A DNA stretch of 64,000 nt, taken from assembly GCA_025890175.1 (NCBI GenBank), contig JANPYM010000009.1, positions 218,012 to 282,011 on the forward strand, read 5' to 3'. Every line of letters begins with the position of its first letter. Positions within the stretch are counted from its first letter, which is position 1. Positions 40,100 to 51,055 of the stretch are shown here, piece by piece. A program made the position numbers and the translations under genes. Below the pieces are notes generated by a model that saw only the letters and a list, made by a program, of their open reading frames with translations, searched no databases and was not told the origin of the DNA. The DNA is from Ciborinia camelliae. Its lineage: Eukaryota; Ascomycota; Leotiomycetes; Helotiales; Sclerotiniaceae.

Positions 40100-40515
40100 T
40101 GGGATTGAATGATTCATGATTATTGTTGAACTCCTACTTTGACAATTGAACCTTGTTATCGGGGCTTTTACTCGTAGGATGTAATGCGGAATGTAGAATC
40201 AATGCTCTAGGTTTAGGAGAGGGTATAGTTTGTTGGTATTTTTATATTCGGAGGATAAAGTTGATTGTTTTTGTTCTATGAAGAGCTTGCAGTTGGGGAT
40301 CATTGTTCGTTTTCGAGTATATGATAATAGTATTGTTCTACGAGGGCATCCAGTTGATGATAATTGTTAGGCTTCTATTCCTACTGGACTTCTATTCCTA
40401 AAATCTAATCTCAATTTTTAAGCTCCTGCTCCTATGATATAGCCTCAATGTCTGAACTTATGCCTGAATTTCTATTCCTACAGTCTAGCCTCAATCTTCT
40501 ACCCAAAGAATCCAT
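40100..40515 (-). pseudogene. Decayed relic related to the CaaX gene family
   Basis: Words on the minus strand (GGTAGAAGATTGAGGCTAGA, TAGAAGCCTAACAATTAT, GTAGAACAATACTA) match, in the same order, the relic near 43.5 kb that lies just ahead of a damaged Cys-Cys tail. Here the tail itself is missing. Part of the block has expanded into short degenerate repeats (CTTCTATTCCTA-type). Confidence 0.4.
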
Positions 40516-40956
40516 CAATCATTGGAACTAGGACGGCTATAATGATATGATATGATCTATATCATTTGATTTGATATTCATTTCACCTATGTATCTCTCA
40601 AGTATAAGGCATTCATTCATTCATTCAATTTTGCATAGAAAAAAGGCATTCAAAAAGCAACGATTATCCGATTATTATAACTACCTACCTACATACAACC
40701 CAACTATATTATATCCAAAACGTATATGTCCAATCCCATAAATACATAGGTAGTAAGATGACCATCCATCAAAAACTCATCCTCATCCTCCTCTCTTCTC
40801 CATTAAATATTACTTCTCTATCCCATTTCTATCTCTATTCGTCGAGGAATATATCATATCATATCATATAATATCCTCTCCACCATCCATCCACATTACT
40901 AACATAAAATACACATTAGCATCATCTATATCCATCATCTATATCCATCCTCCCAT

Positions 40957-42741
40957 CTACATCGCCAAACAACAACAAGATTCCTTTGCCTTCCCATCTG
41001 TATTTTCGCTTCCCTAGGTGGTGAATATAAATCAGCATGTTCTCTGCATTCACTACGAGTTGTAGTAAAACAACTCCATGTTACTTACAGGTACTACTCC
41101 CTTCTCACATAGTTCGGAATTACCATGCGGATGCGGATTTATTTCAGAGGTGTTTGAATCCCTAAGTGCTTGCGGGTTTCCTGAATTAGCGAGCTGGTTG
41201 GGATGCCTTTTTTGAAGCTTGCCTTGAGATCGCTGGGGATCTTGGGCGCGATAAGTGGAAGATTGGAAGGTCGAGTGGTGTTGTGATAGGTTCGGAGGTT
41301 GGGAATTTGTTAGGTTTGATTGATTGGGTCGTTCTTCAAAAGACTTTGGTACCGGTTTTCTCCCGGAATATTCTACAGCTCGCTGTTTTGAATAAATTAT
41401 ACCCTGCTGGAGAACATCTTCTGGCGACACCTCGAATCTCTCTAGAAGCCCATTAGGATTCGACGTTTTCATGACACCATTTTGTCTAAACGGTGGACCA
41501 TTCAGGTATCGTGGACTTATGAATCCTCCTTTCCCATCCCCGTCAAGTCTCGGCAAAAATTCGCCAGGCTCCTTGATATAATCCATGTCACTTTCCTTGA
41601 ACCTCGACTCTCCTTGTTTCGGAGGCTGCTGCATGTTGGGTTGAGGATTCGTGGCATACTTTCGCGCGATAGGTAATACGGTTATAGCATTTTTGGGAGC
41701 CCTGGTCTCGGATATCCTGTCGATCTCTTGTTGTGGTGGCAAATTGTCGGGTCGCAATGGCTTTTTTGCGAGTCGAGGATTCATGGCATGTTCTTGTGCT
41801 ATAGATGATTCGAGCTTATTAATTTTCGAGAAATCCAAGTTAGGGAACCTTTCATGCCCTCGTCGTTCTCGCAAATTTTCGAGTGGAGGTGGCTTGCTTG
41901 CGAGTCGAAGATTCATGTCATTGTCTCGCGCGATGAATGAATTGGACATGGCATTTTGACCATTTTGGTGCGAGGTGTCGACTTTGTGTTGGGATTTGAA
42001 TGCACTCAAGTTTCCTCCCCCATATCCGTCAGATCTCGTTAAACATGGGTTGGGCTTATGGCCATCATCTACGACATCCTCTTGGCTGAAAATTTCTGTG
42101 AACCTCGACTGTCCTGGTGTTCGAGGCTGGATATCAGGTCGAGCTGCCTTGCTTGCAGGTTGAGGATTCGTGTCATATTTTTGCACGATGAGTGACTCGG
42201 ACATGTCATTTGGTCGACTTTGGTTCGTGACGATGACTTGGTGTTGGGCTGGTCGGATAGCCTTGTTGTCTTCTGGGAGTAGCTTTCTCTTTACTTGTTG
42301 GGATTTAGATGGATTCAGCCCTGCATTTTGTTGTTCGTTACTCGGGCGAGCCTCGACTTTTGCTCGAGTATTGGTTTGTGAGACTTGTTGGTCCTGAGGA
42401 TAAACCGACCCAGAGCTAGCAGCATGTTGTTCTTGGTTCCCAGGGGGAGCTTCGAGTCTTGCTCGAAGATTGACTCGTGAAGCTGTCATGTTTTCTTCCT
42501 TTCCCAATTTTGTTTCAAATTCATAAGCACTCGGCTCAGGGTCCATGGAGAACGCAGCAGTTGGTTCGTAGTTCTTCCCGGGACCTTCGAGTCCTGCTCG
42601 AGTATTGGTTTGTGAGGCTGGCATGTTTCCTGGCTTCCTCAATACTTGTCCAGATTCAAAAGCACTCGGTCCAGCTCTTCCGTTTTCGCTACCTGGGGGA
42701 GCGTTGGATTCTGCCCCAGTATTTTTTCGAAAGAGTGGCAT
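40957..42741 (-). CDS. Large repeat-built protein with predicted lipid-anchored CCCLAM tail
   Basis: Exon 1 (42741-41089, 551 codons) and exon 2 (41013-40957, 18 codons and TAG) flank a 75-nt phase-0 intron (GTAAGT...CCTAG). The product has 569 residues. I chose the ATG at 42,741 because its start, MPLFRKNTGAES, resembles the basic starts of the two smaller family genes; an in-frame ATG at 42,798 would add 19 residues. The body contains two sets of degenerate tandem repeats: four units of the type SQTNTRAxxEAPPGNEQ..AA (about residues 4-150), then four units of the type SxxIA..x.MNPRLASKP..P (about 185-385). The spliced end is KESCCCLAM: a CaaX box (CLAM) preceded by two more Cys. The unspliced end would be VSNMELFYYNS. 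No known domain is recognised. The polar, repeat-rich body is probably disordered. Confidence 0.75.
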
Positions 42742-43424
42742 ATTGGTTTCAAGGTATCTAGACTGGAGTTTAAACGAGGCAGACGCGAAGAACGGCAATA
42801 GTCAGTATAGTAGCTAAGCTAGGCCAGGTTAAAATGTGTTGAGATATTTGGAGCGAGTTATTTGGAGCAAGGGAGCTGCGCAAGAATATTTGTTATTCCC
42901 GATAAACGTTTGGAAAGTTGGAGTAGTTGATTTTGAATTGTGAAATTCAGATGTTTTGTTTGGAGTTTACACAAGTAAGTAACTGTACAACGGGAAAAGA
43001 AAGAGGATGCGAAACTAAAATTGAAACTACCATGTTCCTGAATATGGTGACTATACTGTATGAGTCGTATTATTTTTTGGGGGTTGGTTCAGCCACACTT
43101 GTGAGTGAGTCTTGGAGTCATATCATATCATCCTGGTTGAGTTTTGCGGAAAAACATGATTTCTTGGGGATGGGAAAAGAGAAAAAATTGAGATTTTGAA
43201 AATTTAATGCGGTTTTGTGGTGGGTGGAAGGGTTTATTTGTAGAAGTAGAAGTCTTTCGAAGATCAACGATGAATTGTTATACACCCTGATGACATCCGA
43301 AACGTATATGATATGGCGAAACTTATGTGCCGAAATTCTATGGTATCAGTAACTCGAATAATATCAGCATCTCGAGATATTGCTGAGTGCTGTCCTCGAT
43401 GAAAATATAGCATCGGCACTACCC

Positions 43425-43587
43425 AGGCTCAGTAGCCTATGTCATCGAATAAGAGCAGCATCTAGTATTGTTCTGCCTCATTGTTGGGCTTCTACCCCTA
43501 CCCATAGAATCTAGCCTCAATGTTCTACCACGAATCATACAGTCGACCATCATTTTTGTAGCCCAAATCGTACAGTAGACGTCTGGA
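43425..43587 (-). pseudogene. CaaX-family relic with a damaged Cys-Cys tail
   Basis: On the minus strand a TGCTGC...ATGACATAG followed by GCTACTGAG aligns with TGTTGT...ATGATGTAG and GCAACTGAG of the gene at 39.5 kb. Six extra bases and an ATG-to-ACA change turn the end into CCSYSMT, which is not a CaaX box. Upstream text matches the relic at 40.1-40.5 kb. The 17-base word TACAGTAGACGTCTGGA marks its upstream edge and recurs at 37,091. Confidence 0.5.
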
Positions 43588-45108
43588 CCAAGTGATCGAA
43601 AGATGTCTTATTTGATTCCACTGCAAGGAGGTACGTTTGATAACTTTATACACTCGTGACATTAAAAATATTGAGTCTGCATCTCAAAATCCCTCTCTTG
43701 ACCCAAAGCTTGAGGACCTATAGTTATTTGATCCCAAGCATCCTAAAGATTGACTCAGTTAGTCGACTCAAACCTAGATCTAGAAGTAACAAATACTCAC
43801 CCAATTGAAATCCCCCGGTACATCAACCTGTCCTCCAAAAGTTCCAAAGATCCCTCCAGTATCAAACATATTCTCCGGGATCATACTTGTATTCAAATTA
43901 TCTCCAATCTCCGGACTAATCATCGGTATAGGTATATTTGTATACATTGGTACCACATCAGAAATCGCTTCGGCAGCATCCACATTATTAGTAGCAATAG
44001 GAGGTTGTTTAATCGGATGCGGATTAAGGTTCAACACCACGTTATTCTGAACCTTTGCCGTCAACCTCCTAATCAAACTCGTAAGGATACTCACTGCACG
44101 TTTAGCATCAATGCACTCCCCTGCAATCTCACCCCAGATATCTCTCGCTCTCACCAAGGCATCCAATTTCGTCCTTTCACCAACAGCACAATAGCTCATC
44201 CCCCCAGATCTCGGATCAGTTCGCTGATTCGTATTGAGATCTAAACACATAATCATAGCGGCCATCAAAAAATTATGATTGGTAATGGAAAATTGCCACC
44301 ATTTCATATGCTGCAGAATTCCACCTGGTTGACTCGCTTCATGCATGGAAATTTGGATGTTCAAGAGAGCCATGGAGGAGGAAACGCACATTCGTCTTGA
44401 AAACCAACGAAATTCATCGGGGTTTTCGGGGAGCGTCGCGTTCCAGTATTTGCGATGGAGGAGGAGGATGCCTTTGTAGTAGAATTTTTGAAGGAAGAAT
44501 TTTTCCGTTATGGCGGCGGGGGTTTCATTCTTCATTTGTGACAAGGTGCCGAGTTGCAGATGAGTGGGGATTATATCGTGATATTTTTTGAGCATTTCGT
44601 CGAGTTTGATTACTTCGATGTAAGGTTGGGGTTCGACGATGTGCAGAAATTCAATGACGTAGCCGTAGGCGCGCATAATGGCAAATTTTACTCATTGGTA
44701 ACAATTGCATTTGTTTTCTGTATCGGGTCGCGATGGGTGGGAGAACTGTCATGTCTTCGAAGAGCTCATCTACACGTAGGTTGCGGGGTTCTTTGGTATC
44801 GCATTCTGCGAATTTGATGGATTTGGGTAGACCAATTTGAACGGAGAAGAGCAACCTACAGCATATTGTTAACATGAAGAGGCATTGTTCAATATGCTCA
44901 ATAGTTAGACCCTGGTCTTCCGAAAGACCATGTCACCCAAGCATTTAGGTTAACCTCATGTGTTTTGCTTGACGAAACTATAGATGGAGGTTTACCAATT
45001 TTCAAGAGATTTTTGATCAATGAATGGAAAATCTGTAGAAACAAGACGACTTTTATAAACATTATCAATATCAAAGTATAGTACTAGGCTTGATTGATTG
45101 GTGTTAAT

Positions 45109-45207
45109 GGGGGCAAGCCCCCAAACCCCCTTTGCTCGCTACGCTCGAAGCTTGAAGCTTTATTTCTTTCCGAAATAGTCGGCCTCCACGGTAGCGTCCT
45201 CCGGAGG
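45109..45207. repeat. GC-rich palindromic insertion inside an intron of the broken regulator
   Basis: GGGGGCAAGCCCCC (45,109-45,122), then a GCTCGCTACGCTCG stem, AGCTTGAAGCTT and CCTCCGGAGG (45,198-45,207) lie in the intron between 45,238 and 44,856. At 383 nt this intron is far longer than the 55-80 nt typical here. Clustered hairpins of this kind look like a small mobile palindrome (MITE-like or GC-cluster-like). Confidence 0.5.
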
Positions 45208-45653
45208 GCCAGCGGAGCGTCAAATGAAAACGACTTACTCATGTTGTGTAACAATAACCCAAACTCGGCGTCTCATTTCACCCTCAAATACACTCAGACC
45301 AGCATGCTGTTCCGGATCACGATGATATCCTTGTTGTAAAGCTAGACGCATAATAGTTCCAGATAAAAGCCAAGTACCCATATCACCATCTCGTTCATAT
45401 GAATATTCAATGAACGCATAGCATAACAGTGTTTCTACCATCAAATAAACAGGTAGGTCTTGTAATATCGGCTATAACCAAACATTGCGCTGTATAAAGA
45501 TCCGTGATTGTCGCCAATGTATCTTGATATTCAGGGGGCGTATCTTTGTTGCGAGCATATGATTGTAACAAGCCTACCGCAAAAGAGAGGGTGTCGAAAA
45601 AGGTTATAAATAAGCTATTAATAGTACTGTAAAAACCTACTTATAATTAAGGT

Positions 45654-46329
45654 TCGTAGATTCGTAGATTCGTAGGTTCGTAGGATCGGAGGGAGGAGGT
45701 AGGATTGGAGGGAGGAGGTAGGTTCGTAGATTCGTAGATTCGTAGATTCGTAGGTTCGTAGGTTCGTAGGTTCGTAGGTTCGTAGGTTCGTAGGTTCGTA
45801 GGTTCGTAGGTTCGTAGGTTCGTAGGTTCGTAGGTTCGTAGGTTCGTAGGTTCGTAGGTTCGTAGGGAGGAGGTAGGATTGGAGGGAGGAGGTAGGGGTT
45901 CGTAGGTTCGTAGATTCGTAGATTCGTAGGATCGGAGGGAGGAGGTAGGATTGGAGGGAGGAGGTAGGTTCGGAAGAAGGAATTGTATGATTTTTAGGTT
46001 TTTAGATTCGTAGGTTCGTAGAATCGGAGGGAGGAGGTAGGATTGGAGGGAGGAGGGAGAAGGGAGAAGGTAGGTTCGTAGGTTCGTAGGTTCGTAGGTT
46101 CGTAGGTTCGTAGGTTCGTAGGTTCGTAGGATTGGAGGGAGGAGGTAGGTTCGGAGGAAGGAATCGTACGATTTTTAGGTTTTTAGATTCGTAGGATCGG
46201 AGGGAGGAGGTAGGTTCGTAGATTCGTAGATTCGTAGATTCGTAGATTCGTAGGATCGGAGGGAGGAGGTAGATTCGTAGGTTCGTAGGTTCGTAGGTTT
46301 GTAGGTTTTTAGGTTTTTAGGTTCGTAGA
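45654..46329. repeat. Composite minisatellite, GTTCGTAG units and GGAGGGAGGAGGTAG blocks
   Basis: Long runs of the octamer GTTCGTAG (about 18 in a row from 45,750) alternate with copies of GATTGGAGGGAGGAGG. It sits between the zinc-cluster exon and the remaining domain of the broken regulator and separates them. Confidence 0.9.
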
Positions 46330-47091
46330 TTCGGAAGTGGGGTAGATATATAGACCTCGCTGTCGCTACCCCTGTCAACCATCCAATTAAATCACTTAAT
46401 TCTGAAAACTTCAACAACTTCTTCAAAATTGCTTATTTCGGATCGGGCTTATCAATTTTCCGATCAAAACCTACTACTTTATATATATATATTATAAATT
46501 TGAAGGATTTCGAGCTGGAAAACCAACGGAAAAGCACACTTAATCAATTACTACTATATCATCTATCATCTACTACTATACTATAAATCTATAGACTACC
46601 ATGATAGACTATAGTCTATTATGATAGTCTATAGACTATAACGTTTCTTATTTTTGGTCTAGCTTTCTGTAATAGGAAATCTTCCACATTAGGAAATGGA
46701 AGCGAGATTCCTCATACAAAATTTTATACCGAAGTTTATCCACACGGAACCTACATTACTCCGTGTTATAGCCATACACATTGTTGAAAAGTATAGACCA
46801 ATCCGGATAATTCTAGCTTTGTGAGGTTCTTCCCAAAAGCGTTCAATCTATGGATAGAATAGGTCAGTCGGTCATCAAACTACAAGTAGTGATTGATATA
46901 TCTCCTCTCGCAATGCAATTCTGGCACGGTTTCTGTCTATTGCATTTTAATTTTCTCGCCCTACAAGCTTGACAAGAAAGGGGTATACGACGTCGGGCGA
47001 GTTTGGTACCTGTGGGTTTATTTTGATGTCCATTAAGTCGCTCTCCACGCTCTCCCCGCCCTCGCTGAGCAGAATGTTTTGTATTATACAT

Positions 47092-47774
47092 GATTCAGTT
47101 GGCCATGAGAGAGTCAAAGGAATAGATGATCATCTTGTGGTCAAGTGAATATGTGAGATGGTGAGATGGATACATATGCTGTGAAATGTAAGCAACCTGG
47201 AAGTCAGCAAAAGTCAGCATGTTGCAATTCAGCCCCGAAATGGTTGTTGATAATTGGTTGAAACGGGGCTTGGTTGCTGATATTGCTGAGTCATCATGCG
47301 GAATTTTATTGTAAAAAGGGAAAGAAACATTCGGCCGAACCCGTCGGAGGAAGTATTAGAAATCCTCCTGCCTACTACCACTCATTCTTTATTTGATAAT
47401 TTTAGAAAATCCCAACTCAAATCCTCAATCAACAAAACTATCATCTCTCTTCTTACGTTGCTAAATAATTGAAGCTGTTATCCAAATCATTGAAATAGAG
47501 ACAGACTTTGAAGTTGGTGTAAAAGCACAACACAACACCACAGGTACAGGTCTCTTCTAGTCCATTACCCCTGTATTAGGCTCGATCCGCTTCCCTACCC
47601 TACCCCCTTCCCTGTTGCTCACGTCAACATTCACGTCAACACCTATCTTTTCAACATATATCCTATCTTCATTATCCGTTGTTCCTTTCGAATATATCAA
47701 GTCCTATGTCATAGTACCAATTTTCAAACCAAACTGTCAAGCTTCGAGGGACGTTTTTTCACCGGCTATCCAAA
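47092..47774. promoter_or_regulatory. Divergent intergenic region between two regulators
   Basis: About 680 bp lie between the outward-pointing starts of the broken (minus) and intact (plus) Zn2Cys6 genes. A self-complementary-looking pair of blocks, GTTGATAATTGGTTGAAACGGGGCTTGG and GTTGCTGATATTGCTGAG-type words, is present; no defined CGG-N-CCG operator stands out. It probably held both promoters. Confidence 0.45.
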
Positions 47775-50001
47775 ATGTCAGTCCGACCTGCTTCAGTGGC
47801 TCTCGTGGAAGATGAACATCGTAGGAAACGTGTTAGGAAAGGAACTAAAAGTTGTTGGGAGTGTAAAAGAAGAAAAATCAAATGTCAATTGAGTTCGGAA
47901 AATGTCAGCGTTTGTTCTGGTTGTTTATCACGTGGAACGACTTGTATAAGTCAAGAATATCCAGAAGAGCACGATTCGTCAGGTGGTCCTCAGATTGGTG
48001 AACGACTTGGTCGTATAGAGCTCATCCTCGACAAATTGATGGCTAAAATGGAACAATATGAAGAGGAAGACAATGCGACAAAAATCCATACTCCAGAGAG
48101 CCTGGGTACCGGCGATGTTCTTACACCATTCGCAAATACTACCTCGAATGGATATGAGAGTGCCACAGCGGTACCAATACTTTCTCTTTTTGATAATCCT
48201 GTCGTGAGTAATCACATTTCCCAAGCAATCATGATACATCTGCTCACACATGTCACAGTTGGGTCGCCGAGAAAAGGAAAGTCACCAATCTGAGATCACG
48301 ACCCCTCAATCAGTTGGAGAAAAATCATCCAAGCAATGCCGGCCACCAACAAAAATTGAAAGAATAAAAGATGTCCTAATGGAACTTCTCCCATCACAAG
48401 AAGCTACAAATAAACTATGTTCTTTCAGTGATTGTTGGCTATTGATGCATTCTCTAACACAGCATTCGGCTCATCTAATGTTATCCCCAACAGGATTCAA
48501 CCCGAACCATTCATTCAATATCCCAAGTATTGCAAAAGAGAGTCCAGCAACGATATCGCAAACACTACTTTACATAGCTGTATGCTTACAACAAGTCCCT
48601 CATGGATACGATTCGAGTCAACTAGGATTTACCACAAGTATTGAAGCTCGAGTAGATAAGATCATGTCAACAGTCTCAGGACTCGTTACTTCGGATGATG
48701 AACTTGTGGCTTCAGTTCAAGGTTTAGAATGTTTAATACTTCAAGGATTATTTCACATGAATGCAGGAAATTTACGTCGTGCATGGCTTACTTTTCGTCG
48801 AGCTATGAATATCGGTCAACTTATGGGTTTACATAAACGTGAAGAGCTTGGTAGTGTACCTTTACCACCAGGAGGAAATCATCTTTGGAGAAGTTTAATG
48901 CAAGCAGACAGATATCTAAGCTTACTCTTAGGTATGCCTGCTGGAGCAGAGGACAGTGTTATTCTACCACACGAAACATTCAACAATCCAAATATCGAGC
49001 ATGATATCCTCTTCATTCGAAAACTTACCAATTTGGCGGGAGGAATTATTGAACGGAACCAATCCGAGTACATTCATGCATTTGCTAGTACTCAAGAACT
49101 CGATGAAAAGCTTGAAAATATTGGAAGGGCAATGCCTTCATCATGGTGGGAAGTACCAAGTTATATCGAGACAGTCAATAAAGATACAAAGTCAGCTGCA
49201 CAATTCGATCGGATCATGTCACAAATCTATTATTTCCAATTGGAATCATTCCTACACCTACCATTTATGGTTCGAGCTGCTACAGAACGTCGTTATGAAT
49301 ATAGTAAATTCACATGTCTCAAATCATCTAGAGAAATCATATACAGATATCTCACAATCAGACGCTCAGGTACGAAATCATTCTGTTGCAAAGTCGTGGA
49401 CTTCGGATCATTCACATCATGTGTAACTCTTTTATTGAGTATCCTGGAAATTCCTCCGGTAGGAGGTGACACCATCGCGGTCCAAAATCAAAAACGATCA
49501 GACAAAGAACTCGTGGAAACTGTACTAGGTGTCATGGGTGAAAGCGCTGTTGAAGAAGATGTAATGGCCATCCAAAGTGTGGATGTCATTAAAACTCTTC
49601 TTGCATCGACCAGCACAAGTGGAAATTTACGTCTCACAATCCCATATTTCGGAACCATTTCAATAGCACGTACAGCAGCATCATCTTCAACACCCACTAC
49701 AAACAACACTCAGTCGACCCCCGGGCTATCTATCAACACCAATCAATCTTCATCGAATACCACTCCATCTCTAATTCCCAATATGACTCCCGAAGAATCA
49801 TCACAAGCCCAAAACCAATTCGAACCTTCGATTAATTGTCCATGGGCTGCTCAACCAATCGTTTCTTTTCAGAGTAGTCAATTTCCTCCTTTGGAACCAG
49901 AACAACAACAACAAATTGAAGATTGGACGAATTTACCGGCGGATACGATGTTTTTTGATAGCCTGTTAAATACGGATTTGGAAGGGAATTGGTATTTTTA
50001 G
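47775..50001 (+). CDS. Zn(II)2Cys6 fungal-specific transcription factor
   Basis: Two exons (47775-48203 and 48259-50001) with a 55-nt GTGAGT...CACAG intron in phase 0 give 723 residues. The zinc cluster is at Cys27, 30, 37, 47, 50 and 57 (CWECKRRKIKCQLSSENVSVC starts it), preceded by a basic RRKRVRKGTK stretch. It is followed by a short coiled-coil-like linker (IGERLGRIELILDKLMAKMEQ). The middle homology (fungal_trans) domain covers about 240-480 (NLRRAWLTFRRAMNIGQLMGLH, LWRSLMQADRYLSLLLGMP). The C-terminal 150 residues are Ser/Thr/Gln/Pro-rich and likely the activation region, with acidic-aromatic ends. It binds DNA in the nucleus; target genes are unknown. The neighbouring MFS, dehydrogenase and GST genes are candidates by proximity only. 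Confidence 0.93.
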
Positions 50002-51055
50002 TTGATGGGGAGCACTCGTGTGGGTAAAAAAAATCGGAAAATGAATTTCTGCGTGAGGTTTAATGAGGGAAAGGGGCGTTACTACTGATATTTGAGATCG
50101 GTCTATGCGGAGTATGGGAAAACTGGACCAAAGAGCGATACCAATAGTGAACAAGGTGCGGAATTTGAAGGATGGATTTTTGAAGCACGATGTAATTCTT
50201 AGAATCTATACTTATATAATATAGAATCTACACCATTTTATAAATTTGATGTCAAAAGGTTTCGACAAGAGCTTATATAGTAACCTTGTCTTTCCATATA
50301 CGTGTAGCCTGTAGGGTAAATGAATGATCAATAGTCTATGGGGTAGGTAGGTTTAACAATCTTCTCCATAGAAACTCTCGGTTTAATATCATTCATTAGC
50401 CATCCAGAGGTCACCACCCATTTCCCCCATCATGATTGACAGCTTAGTTGCGGGGGTAAATGAGATTAGGAGATGATACAACAACCCACCGTGACAATCA
50501 TACAATCCTGAGTTGCGTATTTATAAAGAATGTACCGTACCTACTTAAGAAGAGGAAGAGAAGGGTGTCAAGATATTATCTGACACAGTGACTGGTATGG
50601 ATGGCTAAAACAGTTGTATCATGATGTCTGTCTCAGTTTCATCATTAATATTTCAACGTGTGATCAAATCAGAACGGCGTTTGCGTACGTACTGTATGTT
50701 ATTGGTAGGTAGTTGAAAGGTATAGATAGGTACCTAGGTAACAATTGTATTTAAATAGATACCTATCGAATTAGATAGTTGAATCACGCCGGGGGTAGGT
50801 AGCACACGCGTGATGGTGGTAGGTAGTGATCAATCAGAGTAGGGTCTGAATTGCATTTATGATTATCGATAAAGACCTCGCTTTGATGACGGCCCCTTCC
50901 CTTCCTCCCTCCCCTATTATCTCAATTATATTGCCGAATATACCTACTTTAATACATTTCATGATTTTCATATTCCTCTACAGACCGACCATCCATACTT
51001 TTTTAGCCCAATCAGATCTATAGATTCCAGCTCTCGCTTAATGAATGAGGTGTTT
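50002..51055. other. Intergenic DNA, no gene seen
   Basis: Contains GGTA repeats, a palindromic TACCTAGGTA at 50,731-50,740 and ordinary spacer. The pyrimidine-rich stretch near 50.88-51.0 kb precedes the MFS remnant and may have been intronic or promoter sequence of the once complete gene. Confidence 0.5.

Larger units (their letters stand above)
43662..47091 (-). pseudogene. Broken Zn(II)2Cys6 transcription factor with fungal_trans domain
   Basis: The 47091-46864 frame holds a zinc cluster CQACRARKLKCNRQKPCQNC. Fragments of the middle homology domain follow at about 45,600-45,239 (MVETLLCYAFIEYSYERDGD, MRRRVWVIVTQHE), 44,855-44,680 (LLFSVQIGLPKSIKFAE) and 44,676-43,801, and a last exon at 43,742-43,662 (DAWDQITIGPQALGQERDF). 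A proper GTGAGT...TTTAG intron joins the last two. Lesions are a one-base frame change near 45,445 (T run), another near 44,740 (after TVLPP), and an in-frame TGA at 44,694-44,692. The zinc-cluster exon is also cut off from the rest by about 1.2 kb that includes a minisatellite. It was a nuclear regulator and is now very probably non-functional. It points away from the intact regulator at 47.8 kb. Confidence 0.8.

Noticed and set aside
41651..42761. Plus-strand frames opposite the large CaaX gene
   Set aside because: Antisense shadows: the minus frame is longer, has repeats conserved at protein level and proper splice sites.
45654..46329. CRISPR-like regular repeats
   Set aside because: Units are directly tandem octamers without unique spacers, and the genome is eukaryotic.
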